Positions 50,392 to 59,058 of a DNA stretch of 64,000 nt are shown one piece after another (position 1 is the stretch's first letter; each line of letters begins with the position of its first letter). Source of the stretch: Oscillospiraceae bacterium (GTDB lineage: Bacteria; Bacillota; Clostridia; Oscillospirales; CAG-272); the NCBI GenBank assembly GCA_015064805.1, contig SVRN01000004.1:26465-90464 (forward strand), read 5' to 3'. The notes below the pieces were generated by a model. It made no database searches. It was not told where the DNA came from and worked only from the letters and a program-made list of their open reading frames with translations. A program made the translations under genes and the position numbers.

Positions 50392-51110
50392 AACGGCTGA
50401 TATTGTCATTGATTCTGCTGCTTCCTCTTGTTCTGGTTGCATGCAAGCCACAATCGACACTGCCGGACGACGCGGTTGAGCCCGACGTCCATGCGATATC
50501 CGTCGAGCGGCTGTGCGAGGCGATGGATATGGATCAGACCCACGCGGCGGCGCTGCTTGATCTGCTCGCCCAGATAGATTTTGAGGGCGAGGTGCTGTTT
50601 GCTTATCATGCGACCGACGACAACGACGAGGCGTACTATCATATCTGGATCGGGGAGCGGACGGTCGACGTATATATGAAGGAGGACGGCACCGTCGCGG
50701 CGGTGCAAAGCGGGGGCATTCTGCTGTATGGAACGGTGCCTCATCCGAGTGAGCCACCCGCTAAGGGAGACGATCCGCCTTTCGAGGACGACCCGAACGA
50801 GCCGCCCGTTACTCTGACGCTGACGCTTGAGAGCCACACGGCGAGCGTAGAAGCAGGATGCGACGGACGCGTCAGCGTGTTCGGCCAAGCAGGCGTGGAA
50901 TATAAGATCAAGGTTTATTACGCCAGCGGCGTGTCGACGGCCAAGGCGCTCTCGCCCAAGGTCGCGGCCGAGGACGGCAGTCTCGTGTGGGAATGGACGG
51001 TCAGTAGCCGCACCAAGCCCGGCACGTATAAGATCATCGTCGTCCGCGCAGACGACGAAAGAGATATGATCACCTTGCCCTTTGAGGTGACCGCACCGAG
51101 CGGGGATTGA
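50388..51110 (+). CDS. Lipoprotein co-translated with an XRE regulator
   Basis: A 240-residue lipoprotein with lipobox LVAC (Cys about 19). Residues 30-120 form a small domain, a proline/aspartate linker (PSEPPAKGDDPPFEDDPNEPP) follows, and residues about 145-240 resemble an immunoglobulin-like or bacterial Ig beta-sandwich (LTLTLESHTASVEAG...PFEVTAP). Function unknown. The 4-base ATGA overlap with the XRE gene points to a joint sensing or export role. It ends at the family B repeat with a terminator stem. Confidence 0.8.
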   Translation: MKRLILSLILLLPLVLVACKPQSTLPDDAVEPDVHAISVERLCEAMDMDQTHAAALLDLLAQIDFEGEVLFAYHATDDNDEAYYHIWIGERTVDVYMKEDGTVAAVQSGGILLYGTVPHPSEPPAKGDDPPFEDDPNEPPVTLTLTLESHTASVEAGCDGRVSVFGQAGVEYKIKVYYASGVSTAKALSPKVAAEDGSLVWEWTVSSRTKPGTYKIIVVRADDERDMITLPFEVTAPSGD

Positions 51111-51117
51111 CGATTCC

Positions 51118-51303
51118 TACTCTTTGAAAGTTTTTAGTCAAGTTTTTTTCAAAAAACTTGCAGAGTCCAGAGACAGCGTCTCTGGTCGCCCTCCGCAGAG
51201 GGCGAAATTCTTTATCCTTACCAAGCGCCCGAAGGGGTGAATTGTCAATCGCTTGCGATTGACAAGAGGGGAAACCACAAGTGGGGTTTCCCCTTTTTTT
51301 ATA
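51118..51303 (+). repeat. Family B multi-hairpin repeat, copy B2, ending in a terminator
   Basis: The gap between the lipoprotein and the Amidase_6 gene holds CAAGTTTTTT/AAAAAACTTG (51139-51160), CCAGAGAC/GTCTCTGG (51167-51185), GCCCTC-cgca-GAGGGC (51188-51203), TTGTCAATCGC/GCGATTGACAA (51242-51265) and a 9-base GGGGAAACC stem with T7 (51268-51300). Order and loops match B1; the stem bases differ but stay paired. Confidence 0.85.
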
Positions 51304-51918
51304 TCACATTCCCCCATTTTGCGGTCGAAGCAAGACGCCGTCGGCAGCGCAGGTCAGCGGGCGAAAGGCCGATCCCGAGAGCAGCTGGCGATAGCAGAGG
51401 TCGTTTTCAAGCAGCAAACGCGTACCGCGGATATGCAAAAAACGGGCGGTCGCGTAGCGGTAGGTGGACAACGGGCGGTTGCGGGCGTCGTCCGTGTGGG
51501 CGCTGACCAGAAAATCATCGCCCTCCCGGCCCGTGATCATGAGCGTGTGATAGTACGTCCCCTGCTCGTTGGCCAGCTGTACCACGTCGCCCGGCTCGAT
51601 CATGGTCGTTGGCACCTCTGCGCCAAAGGGGCCCTCGCCTCCGTTTTCACGCAGATACTCGGGATTTCCCGTGATGAAATTATAGAAAAACTGCACTCCC
51701 GTCCAGGCAGGCGCGCGGTTTTCGGGCGAAAAATAGTACCAGCCGAAATCCAGCGTGTCGTTCATGACACAGCTCCCCGCCAGGATCGCTTGCGAGACGA
51801 AGTTGGTGCAGTCGCCCCCAATGCCGGCAAAATCGGGGAACAGCGGATTGCGCGACAGCGCCCAGCGAAGCGCGTATTCGACCGCCCGCTCTCTTACGTA
51901 AGGTATCTCGATCAACAT
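51304..51918 (-). CDS. Amidase_6-type cysteine/histidine protein
   Basis: A 204-residue protein of the putative amidase (DUF/Amidase_6) family found in spore-formers. The catalytic-type GDCTNFVSQAILAG (Cys about 38) lies behind NPLFPDFAGIG, and a His is in YYHTLMITG about 90 residues later. There is no signal peptide. ATG at 51918 is used because AGGAGG lies 7 bases upstream; the ATG at 51924 is too close to it. Role not known; cell-wall or spore contexts are common for the family. Confidence 0.85.
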   Translation of the reverse strand: MLIEIPYVRERAVEYALRWALSRNPLFPDFAGIGGDCTNFVSQAILAGSCVMNDTLDFGWYYFSPENRAPAWTGVQFFYNFITGNPEYLRENGGEGPFGAEVPTTMIEPGDVVQLANEQGTYYHTLMITGREGDDFLVSAHTDDARNRPLSTYRYATARFLHIRGTRLLLENDLCYRQLLSGSAFRPLTCAADGVLLRPQNGGM

Positions 51919-51995
51919 ATGCATCCCTCCTCCCGCCAGTATATGCGGACAACATGTGCCCCGTTTTCCAAAAAATCAATAATTTTCTCAAAAGA

Positions 51996-52056
51996 TGTTG
52001 ACAAGTCAACAAATGTCATGTATAATGGGCGACGGCGGGATGTTGAGCAGTCAACA
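51996..52056 (+). promoter_or_regulatory. degV promoter flanked by two TGTTGA palindromes
   Basis: -35 TTGACA (51998-52003) and -10 TATAAT (52021-52026), spacing 17. Palindrome 1 (51996-52011: TGTTGAC, AA, GTCAACA) covers the -35. Palindrome 2 (52041-52056: TGTTGA/TCAACA arms) lies 45 bases downstream, past the expected start point. Paired repressor sites are the simplest reading. Confidence 0.75.
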
Positions 52057-52112
52057 TTTTTCTGCAAACAGCCTCCTAACAAAAAGCATCCCGCCCTTCA
52101 AAGGAGAACGAT

Positions 52113-52970
52113 ATGAGTAAGGTAAGACCGGTCCGCATCATCGTGGACTCGAGCTGCGATGCCGCGCCCGAGGTGCGCGCGCGATTGCGCGTGGTGCCCT
52201 TGAGAGTGCGCTTTGGCAACGACGAATATATCGACGGTGTGACCATCACGCACCACGAGTTTTATTATATGCTGACCACAAGGCAAGATCTTCCCACGAC
52301 CAGCCAGGCCAATCCCGCCGCCTTTGCGAGCGTGTACGACGAGGTGCTGGCGGCGGATGAGGATGCCGTCGTGCTGACCATTTCCTCGGCGCTGTCGGGT
52401 ACGTATCAAAGTGCCGTTATCGCCGCTTCGGACGTTAGCGACCGCATCCACGTGGTCAATAGCAAGACGGTGGCCATCGGTACGGGCATTTTGGCGGAGC
52501 ACGCGCTGTCGCTGGCTGATGCGGGCCGGAGCGCGGCTGATATTGCCGCCGAGTTGAATCGCTTGCGCGATCGGGTACGCCTTTTGGCCGTGGTCGATAC
52601 GCTGGAATACCTCAAGCGCGGCGGGCGCCTTTCACGCACGGCCGCCTTGGCGGGAACGGTGCTGGGCATCAAGCCGCTGTTGACCTTGCGCGACGGCGCG
52701 GTTGATATGCTGGGCAAGGCGCGGGGGAGTCGGCAGGGATATGCGGCCATTCAAAAAATAGCGACGGACATGGGCGGCGTCAATTTCGACCTGCCCGTGA
52801 TGCTGGGCTACACGGGGCAGAGCGACGAGGCGCTGTGGCAGTTCGTTTCTTGCACCAGGGCGCTGTGGGGCGAGCATCGGGATGAGTTGCGGGCGTCGCC
52901 CATCGGCAGCGTCGTCGGCACGCACGCGGGCCCCGGCGCGGTCGCCGTGGCGTATATTGAGAGGGAATAA
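52113..52970 (+). CDS. DegV-family fatty-acid-binding protein
   Basis: A 285-residue protein of the DegV/FakB type. The first-strand motif IIVDSSCDAAPE, TSQANPAAFASVYDEVLAADEDAVVLTISSALSGTYQSA and KTVAIGTGILAEHA are signatures of proteins that present fatty acids to FakA kinase, feeding exogenous acids into phospholipid synthesis. RGGRLSRTAALAGTVLGIKPLL is the second domain. The start at 52113 follows AAAGGAG. It is transcribed alone and ends in a 20-base terminator. The operators upstream suit a TetR-type fatty-acid regulator not seen here. Confidence 0.93.
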   Translation: MSKVRPVRIIVDSSCDAAPEVRARLRVVPLRVRFGNDEYIDGVTITHHEFYYMLTTRQDLPTTSQANPAAFASVYDEVLAADEDAVVLTISSALSGTYQSAVIAASDVSDRIHVVNSKTVAIGTGILAEHALSLADAGRSAADIAAELNRLRDRVRLLAVVDTLEYLKRGGRLSRTAALAGTVLGIKPLLTLRDGAVDMLGKARGSRQGYAAIQKIATDMGGVNFDLPVMLGYTGQSDEALWQFVSCTRALWGEHRDELRASPIGSVVGTHAGPGAVAVAYIERE

Positions 52971-53014
52971 AGAGTGAGGGGAAAACTTCTTGGAAGAAGT
53001 TTTCCCCTCACTCT
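52971..53014. terminator. Bidirectional family E terminator between degV and the ABC genes
   Basis: A 20-base perfect stem (52971-52990 with 52995-53014) and loop TGGA. It belongs to the same GGGGAAAACTT stem family as 23454 and 29481. Confidence 0.88.
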
Positions 53015-53024
53015 CTTGTTATCA

Positions 53025-53849
53025 TCATTCCTCCCCGCCCTCATAGCCCGGCAGGATGCCGTCGAGGCGATTGTTCCAAAGGCGCAATCTGCCGCCCTCC
53101 ATTTTGAAGACGCGGTCGGCGCGGGCGGCGATGGACAGGTCGTGTGTGACCATGACCAGCGCGCATCCCATTTCGGCGCGGGTGTCCAATAGCAGCTGCA
53201 GCACGTCCTCGGCGTTGGCACGGTCCAAATTGCCCGTCGGCTCGTCGGCAAACAGGACTTGGGGGCGATTGATCAGCGCGCGGGCGATGGCAACTCTTTG
53301 CTGCTGTCCGCCCGACAATTCGCTGGGCAGATGGTGCAGTCGATCGGCCAGATCGAGCGAGGCGACCAGCAGCTTGAGGTGCTGATCGTAGGAGATTTCA
53401 TCCCGCCCGCACATCAGCGTCGGCACGAGAATGTTTTCCAGCGCGGTCAGATGGGGGATGAGATGGTGGCTCTGAAAGATCATGCCGAGAAAGCTGCCGC
53501 GGAACTTGCCAAGCTCGTCCTCGTTCATGTTCTCCAGCTTGTGACCGCGTACCACGATACTGCCCGCCTGAGGGCGATCCAGTCCCGCGCACAGGTGGAG
53601 CAGGGTGCTTTTGCCCGAGCCCGACGCGCCCACGATGGCGACGAACTCGCCCATGAACACGCGGAAGCTGGCGCGGTTGACGGCGGTGACCACCTCGTCG
53701 TACTGGTTGTACTGACGAATGACGTCGGTCGCCTCCAAAATGACCTTGCGCCCGTCGACGACGGGGGCGAGATCGGCGGTGTGATTGTCAATGGCCTCTT
53801 GCATGGCGCGGCGCGCCGCCTCGGCCTTTTTATCTTTTTTCGGATACAT
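53025..53849 (-). CDS. ABC transporter ATP-binding protein (MacB/LolD type)
   Basis: A 274-residue ATPase. After an N-terminal 35-residue charged stretch it shows Walker A GASGSGKST, Q-loop MIFQSHHLIP, signature LSGGQQQRVAIARAL, Walker B VLFADEPTGNLD and H-loop VTHD. This is the LolD/MacB type that energises FtsX-like permeases, here the upstream gene at 53868 (18-base gap). The system would release lipoproteins or export peptides; substrate unknown. Its C-terminal end is acidic. Confidence 0.95.
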   Translation of the reverse strand: MYPKKDKKAEAARRAMQEAIDNHTADLAPVVDGRKVILEATDVIRQYNQYDEVVTAVNRASFRVFMGEFVAIVGASGSGKSTLLHLCAGLDRPQAGSIVVRGHKLENMNEDELGKFRGSFLGMIFQSHHLIPHLTALENILVPTLMCGRDEISYDQHLKLLVASLDLADRLHHLPSELSGGQQQRVAIARALINRPQVLFADEPTGNLDRANAEDVLQLLLDTRAEMGCALVMVTHDLSIAARADRVFKMEGGRLRLWNNRLDGILPGYEGGEE

Positions 53850-53867
53850 GCGTTGCTCCTTTCGTGG

Positions 53868-56141
53868 TTATTCGCCTGCCATAAGCGAAACGGTGCGGGT
53901 GCGACAACGGGCGCGGTAACGAAGTCCTGCCAGCACGGGCGGCAAAAATCCGCAGATCAGGGACAGCACGGAAGCGATAGCGAGCGAGATCCAGGGGAAT
54001 TCGTAGCGCAACACCACCGTGGTGATAAATCCGCCCGCAGGCAGATAGCGATTGAACAGCGAGAACAGCAGCCGATCGCAGATCAGCACACAGGGAACGG
54101 TCAGGGTGAGCGCCGCCAGGGCGGTAACCAGACCTGAGATGAGGTTACTTTGCAGGATCTCGGTGCGTGTTGCGCCAAGCGCGCGTAGCATATCCCATTC
54201 CTTTTCCCGCTTGCGGTAAAAGACGCGCTGGGAGAAGAACAGAATCAGCGGCATCATGAGCAGAAAGCTGACGGCCAGCACGCGCAGGCGTCCTTGCAGA
54301 TTGGACAGCGAGGTCGTGTAGCGGTCGAAAAAGACGTCGTTGTTTTTGACGTTGCAATGATAATAGCCGTAAGCGGCGGCGTAAACGGCGTCGCCTACGC
54401 GCTCCCACGTATCAAAATCGGCGTCCTTTTGCAGATAGACGTCCAGAGAAAAGCGAACGGGGGGCTGCAGCGTCAACGCTTCGTATTCCTTGAAATTGAC
54501 ACCGACGAGCAAACGGTCGTTGGCCGTTACGTCGTGAATGACGGCGCCTACGGTGTATTCCTCGTAGCCGAACGAGCCGCAATCGAGCTGTTGCATCAAA
54601 ATCTGCTTCAGATCCACAAGGCCAACGGCTTCGATTCCCTCAATCGCCGCCGTGGTGGCGATCAGAATTTTGTCCCCGGGGGCGAAGCTGAACATTTTGG
54701 TGCTGCTGACCGACTCGGTGATGACGACGGTTTTATCGTCGCGCAGTACGGAGGAAAGATCGCCCTCGATATCGGTGTACTGCCGCTGCAACGCGGTGAT
54801 GGCGGCCTCGTCAAGTGCCGTGTAGCTGTAATGGTTGGTGGCGGCCTGCCACAGATCAGCGTCGGCGCGGTTGAGGGGGCGGTCGTAATACACCGTCACG
54901 CTTGCCGCACCGTGCGTGTGATCCTCTTGAAGCAGCATATGGCTGCCAAGCATGGTAACGGGACAAAGAAGCTGTTCGGGCAGGCACATGGACACGCCTT
55001 CAACGGATAAGATCTCCTCTGAAAGCGCGGCGGTGTTTTGATTGAGCGTGTCAGCGTCGACCACCTCGGGAGAAAAGGTCACGGTGAAGTCGGGGGCAGG
55101 GGAGGCCTGCCGCTTTTCGTAAATATCGGACAGCGTCATGGCCGTGGTAAACAGCGTGGGTAAAAGAACTGCCGAGACCATCAGCCCGATCAGGTAGCGG
55201 CGGTAACGCCACAGGCTGATCAGCTCCAGATCGCGGGGAAAGCTTGCCCCGAAAATGCGAAGGGAGCGGCGGGGAGAGGTGGCGTGATTGCTGTTATCCC
55301 GCGCCCGCAAAAGCGCGACGGGCGGCTTTTTGGAGAGTCGGTGCATGGGAATGCGGACGGCCGCCAGCACGGTCAGAAGCGTGAACAGCAAAACCAGCAA
55401 CAGCGCTGCGGTGGAATAGTGCAACGCAACGCCGCGCGCGGCGTACAGCGCGATCGTAATACTGCTGCCGAGCAGGAGGGCGGGTAGAAGCGTCAGAAGC
55501 GAGAGAGCAAGCAGCTCACGGCAGCTGCGCCAATACAGACGGCGATAGGTCGCGCCGCAGGTCATGTAAATGGCGTAGTCAAACGTGTCGCGGTCGAGCC
55601 GCATGCGATAGAGCTGCATGAGTAAAAACAGCGAAAGGGCAAACACGGCCAGCGTCGCGACCGCCAAAAAAGCGAAAATATCTGGCAGATATTCCGCGCG
55701 GTAATCGTACAGCGGCGAGTATCCGGGCGCGAGATCGTAAAGGCCGTGCTCCTCCAAAAAATAGGCGGCGGCGCGGCGGGGGGAGGCACCCTTGAGAGTA
55801 ATATAAGCGTTGTAGCTGCCGTCCGGCATTTTTTCGTAGCGGATGGTACGGTAGGTCTCGGTCTCGGGAGCGGCGGTGGGCTCGGTGCCGCATTCGTTGT
55901 ACAGCTCAACGTACTGCGGCTGTGTCATGCCGCGGTACTCCAGCTCGTAATCGTAGCTTTGCGTGACGGTCTGCCTCGTCAGATACAGATCGTGCGCCGC
56001 CGAGAAGAACAATACGGTGTAAAGCGTCTGGATGATGGCCAGCGCGATCAGAAAAGCAATATGCGAGGGCAGATTGCGCAACAGCGTGCCAAGCAGAGAC
56101 CGCTTGGCCTTTCGTTGGTTTTTGGCTTGCTTCGATTGCAT
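53868..56141 (-). CDS. FtsX-like ABC transporter permease
   Basis: A 757-residue permease with the four-helix FtsX/MacB arrangement twice: a first helix (HIAFLIALAIIQTLYTVLFF), outer domain, three helices, the KKPPVALLRARD cytosolic link and a second outer domain (PEVVDADTLNQNT...) followed by four helices (FLLMMPLILFFSQRVF...). Its pairing with the ATPase below it shows an export or regulatory system, typical of bacitracin-type or lipoprotein-handling exporters. Start ATG 56141 has AGGGGG upstream; the frame open to 56273 is not conserved. Confidence 0.92.
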   Translation of the reverse strand: MQSKQAKNQRKAKRSLLGTLLRNLPSHIAFLIALAIIQTLYTVLFFSAAHDLYLTRQTVTQSYDYELEYRGMTQPQYVELYNECGTEPTAAPETETYRTIRYEKMPDGSYNAYITLKGASPRRAAAYFLEEHGLYDLAPGYSPLYDYRAEYLPDIFAFLAVATLAVFALSLFLLMQLYRMRLDRDTFDYAIYMTCGATYRRLYWRSCRELLALSLLTLLPALLLGSSITIALYAARGVALHYSTAALLLVLLFTLLTVLAAVRIPMHRLSKKPPVALLRARDNSNHATSPRRSLRIFGASFPRDLELISLWRYRRYLIGLMVSAVLLPTLFTTAMTLSDIYEKRQASPAPDFTVTFSPEVVDADTLNQNTAALSEEILSVEGVSMCLPEQLLCPVTMLGSHMLLQEDHTHGAASVTVYYDRPLNRADADLWQAATNHYSYTALDEAAITALQRQYTDIEGDLSSVLRDDKTVVITESVSSTKMFSFAPGDKILIATTAAIEGIEAVGLVDLKQILMQQLDCGSFGYEEYTVGAVIHDVTANDRLLVGVNFKEYEALTLQPPVRFSLDVYLQKDADFDTWERVGDAVYAAAYGYYHCNVKNNDVFFDRYTTSLSNLQGRLRVLAVSFLLMMPLILFFSQRVFYRKREKEWDMLRALGATRTEILQSNLISGLVTALAALTLTVPCVLICDRLLFSLFNRYLPAGGFITTVVLRYEFPWISLAIASVLSLICGFLPPVLAGLRYRARCRTRTVSLMAGE

Positions 56142-56172
56142 GTCGATGCCCCCTTTGCTACGTACTGATTTT

Positions 56173-56201
56173 ATTATATCAAAAGATCTTTTCTCTTGCA
56201 A
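56173..56201 (-). promoter_or_regulatory. Sigma-A promoter of the ABC permease operon
   Basis: On the minus strand TTGCAA (56201-56196) and TATAAT (56178-56173), 17-base spacing, 31 bases before the ATG. Confidence 0.7.
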
Positions 56202-56363
56202 GGGGTTTTGAACGATGCTAAAAAGTTTACAACTTATGCAGAATGCACAATCAAAGCGCATGCCGTCTTGCAACCGACGGAGGATGAACTTTCAAAAAAC
56301 AAGCGAGAGTAACGCTTCGCATGGGCGAGAATGTGAACAGTTTGTAACCTTTTTGAAAGATGC

Positions 56364-56392
56364 TTGAAAAAAAGCGCGAAATGTAGTATTAT
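56364..56392 (+). promoter_or_regulatory. Promoter of pckG
   Basis: TTGAAA (56364-56369) and TATTAT (56387-56392), 17-base spacing. The 335-base gap 56142-56476 otherwise shows only the permease promoter and a leader hairpin GGAACGA/TCGTTCC (56402-56431). Confidence 0.65.
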
Positions 56393-56476
56393 ATATACTG
56401 GGGAACGATGGGGGCATTGACACCTCGTTCCGTGTAAGCGTAAACAAAAAATACATATAGAAAAGAGGAAATTTCT

Positions 56477-58264
56477 ATGACGAAGAATCAGTACGTTCTG
56501 TCTTGGATCGATGAGATGGCTGCGATGACACAGCCCGACCAAATCGTCTGGATCGACGGCTCCGAGGAGCAGGCAGAGGCTCTGCGCGCCGAGGCATGCT
56601 CGACGGGCGAGATGATCAAGCTCAATCAGGAAAAGCTGCCCGGCTGCTATCTGCACCGCACCGCCGTCAACGACGTTGCTCGCGTTGAGGGCAGAACCTT
56701 CATCTGTACCTCCAAAAAAGAGGACGCAGGTAATATCAACAACTGGATGGATCCCGCCGAGTGCAAGGAGAAGCTCTCCAAGCTGTACCGCGGCTCCATG
56801 AAGGGTCGTACCATGTACGTCATTCCTTACTCCATGTCCGTCGTTGGCTCTCCCTTTGCCAAGTACGGCATCGAGCTGACCGACTCCATCTACGTCGTTC
56901 TGAACATGCTGATCATGACCCGCGTGGGTACGGACGTTCTTGAGGCTCTGGGCGACAGCGCCGACTACATCAAGGGTCTGCACGCACGCGCTGATATCGA
57001 CGAGGAGAACCGTTACATCGTTCATTTCCCCGAGGAGAACACCATCTGGTCGGTCAACTCCGGCTACGGCGGAAACGTTCTGCTGGGTAAGAAGTGCTTC
57101 GCGCTGCGTATTGCGTCCTATCTGGGCCGCAAGGAGGGCTGGATGGCCGAGCATATGCTCATTCTGGGCGTTGAGTTCCCCAATGGCGAGACCAAGTACG
57201 TCACCGCAGCGTTTCCCTCTGCTTGCGGTAAGACCAACCTGGCAATGCTCATTCCGCCCGAAATTTACGCAAAGCAGGGCTATAAGGTCTGGTGCGTCGG
57301 CGACGATATCGCATGGCTGCGTGTCGGCGAGGACGGCAGACTCTGGGCCGTTAACCCCGAGAACGGCTTCTTTGGCGTTGCTCCCGGTACCAATCTGCAG
57401 TCTAACCCCAACGCTCTGCACACCTGCATGAAGAACACCATCTTCACCAACGTCGTTCACAACACGGCTGACAACACCGTTTGGTGGGAAGGCCTTGACA
57501 AGAATCCTCCCAAGCCTGGCTCCGCCATCGACTGGAAGGGCAATCCTTGGGACTGCACCAAGTACGACAAGAAGGATAAGTCCACCTGCGGCGCACATCC
57601 CAACTCCCGCTTCACTGCAATGGCTACCAACTGCCCCTGCATCTCGAGCGAGTTTGCAAATCCCGCCGGCGTTCCCATTTCTGCGATCGTCTTCGGTGGT
57701 CGTCGCGCCAAGACTGCTCCGCTGGTTTACCAGTCGACCTCTTGGCAGAACGGTGCCTTTGTCGGTTCCATCATGGCGTCCGAGACGACGGCTGCGGCAG
57801 CAGGTGCTGTCGGTGTCGTCCGCCGCGACCCCATGGCCATGCGTCCCTTCGTCGGCTACGACATGGGTGACTACTGGGCACATTGGCTGTCTATGGGTAC
57901 CCGCATCCCCAATCCTCCTAAGATCTTCCACGTCAACTGGTTCCGCACCGACGACGAGGGCAACTTCATCTGGCCCGGCTTTGGCGACAACATGCGCGTG
58001 CTGATGTGGATCCTGGCTCGTTGCGAGGGCAAGGTTGATGCTGATATCACCCCCATCGGTTACGTACCCAAGGCAGAGGATATCAACATTGAGGGCCTGT
58101 CCGACGTGACGCTGGACACCATCCGCGAGCTCTTGACGGTTGACACCAAGTCCTGGCTGGAGGATATCGACAACATCAAGGCGTTCTACGCACAGGTTGG
58201 CGAGAGAGTTCCTCAGGCGATGTATGACGAGCTTGCTGCTCTGGAAGCAAGATTGTCGAAGTAA
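56477..58264 (+). CDS. pckG: Phosphoenolpyruvate carboxykinase (GTP)
   Basis: A 595-residue enzyme interconverting oxaloacetate + GTP with PEP + GDP + CO2. In many anaerobes it runs in the carboxylating direction toward succinate or propionate. The GTP-type signature is FPSACGKTNLAM (P-loop with its active cysteine, about residue 247). YGGNVLLGKKCFALRIAS is another conserved block. GDDIAWLRVGEDGRLWAVNPENGFFGVAPGT is the metal and nucleotide site. It has its own promoter and terminator. Confidence 0.97.
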   Translation: MTKNQYVLSWIDEMAAMTQPDQIVWIDGSEEQAEALRAEACSTGEMIKLNQEKLPGCYLHRTAVNDVARVEGRTFICTSKKEDAGNINNWMDPAECKEKLSKLYRGSMKGRTMYVIPYSMSVVGSPFAKYGIELTDSIYVVLNMLIMTRVGTDVLEALGDSADYIKGLHARADIDEENRYIVHFPEENTIWSVNSGYGGNVLLGKKCFALRIASYLGRKEGWMAEHMLILGVEFPNGETKYVTAAFPSACGKTNLAMLIPPEIYAKQGYKVWCVGDDIAWLRVGEDGRLWAVNPENGFFGVAPGTNLQSNPNALHTCMKNTIFTNVVHNTADNTVWWEGLDKNPPKPGSAIDWKGNPWDCTKYDKKDKSTCGAHPNSRFTAMATNCPCISSEFANPAGVPISAIVFGGRRAKTAPLVYQSTSWQNGAFVGSIMASETTAAAAGAVGVVRRDPMAMRPFVGYDMGDYWAHWLSMGTRIPNPPKIFHVNWFRTDDEGNFIWPGFGDNMRVLMWILARCEGKVDADITPIGYVPKAEDINIEGLSDVTLDTIRELLTVDTKSWLEDIDNIKAFYAQVGERVPQAMYDELAALEARLSK

Positions 58265-58275
58265 GAGAATATTTT

Positions 58276-58312
58276 CGAGGCGAGTTTCAGGATGAAACTC
58301 GCCTCGGTTTTT
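58276..58312 (+). terminator. Terminator after pckG
   Basis: A 14-base stem CGAGGCGAGTTTCA (58276-58289) with TGAAACTCGCCTCG (58293-58306), loop GGA, and T6. Confidence 0.9.
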
Positions 58313-58329
58313 TGAATTGTTCTTTGCCG

Positions 58330-59000
58330 CTTCTCCTACGGACGCGCGTACAGCTACGCGCCGCGCTGTATCGGGTTGGATGCCCTTTCTTTGTCGCTGA
58401 ACAAAGAAAGGGCCAAAGAAAATCAGCCAAGGGGCCTAATACCCCTTGGGACCCCCGAGCGCGAAAAGTCGTTCCGCTGGCGCTCCACTCATTTTTTCGC
58501 GAAAGCAAGCATCTTCAGCTTTTGCGTTTGCAAGTTAAAGAAACTTGCAAACACGAAAGACGCACGCAAGCGAAGAAGCAAACGTTTTTGCTATTTGCGA
58601 CGCGCCCCAGTTCAGCTAATCTTCTGACAAAAACGATTTTGCATCCCCTGCCCGCCGCGCGTGGAAGCTATACGGCGAGAGATGCAGAATAAACTTTTAT
58701 GTTTTTCTCGTGAAGCACTTTGAAGCGCGGCACGGAATAAAGCGGAAAATGATCGCCTGCTTACAGCAGGAGGCAAATCTTTGGATTTGCCGACGCAAAG
58801 ATTGCAGATGCGATAACGCCTTTTGGTAACCACCAAAAGATAGCGAAAGAAACAAGTCTTGCGGGCTTCTTAAGGGCATTAGGCCCTTAAGTGTCTTTTC
58901 TTCGCCTATTCTTTGCGACAAGGCAAAGAATAGGCATAAATATGAACAGCGAACGCGCGCCGAAGGCACAGGGTGAGCGTCCGTAGGAGAAACAGCATAT
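58330..59000. repeat. Family A dispersed element, copy A7 (long type)
   Basis: It fills most of the gap 58265-59058. Left hairpins: GCCCTTTCTTTGT/ACAAAGAAAGGGC (58382-58394 with 58401-58413) and CCAAGGGG/CCCCTTGG (58427-58434 with 58442-58449). Core: GTTTGCAAGTT/AACTTGCAAAC (58526-58536 with 58542-58552) and CTTTTGGTAACCACCAAAAG at 58820-58839. Right end: TTAAGGGC/GCCCTTAA near 58873-58890 and a stem with CTATTCTTTG/CAAAGAATAG around 58912-58935. It is the best-preserved two-ended copy. Confidence 0.82.
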
Positions 59001-59016
59001 ACTTTAGCAAAACACA

Positions 59017-59050
59017 ACCCCGCTGTGACGACAGATCGCCACAGCGGGGT
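59017..59050 (-). terminator. Terminator of the ParE-like gene
   Basis: ACCCCGCTGTG (59017-59027) pairs with CACAGCGGGGT (59040-59050). The leftward U-run is weak (TTGTGTTTTG). Confidence 0.65.
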
Positions 59051-59058
59051 GCTTATCG

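Noticed and set aside
56234..57931. 565-residue frame opposite pckG
   Set aside because: Antisense shadow; pckG is certain.
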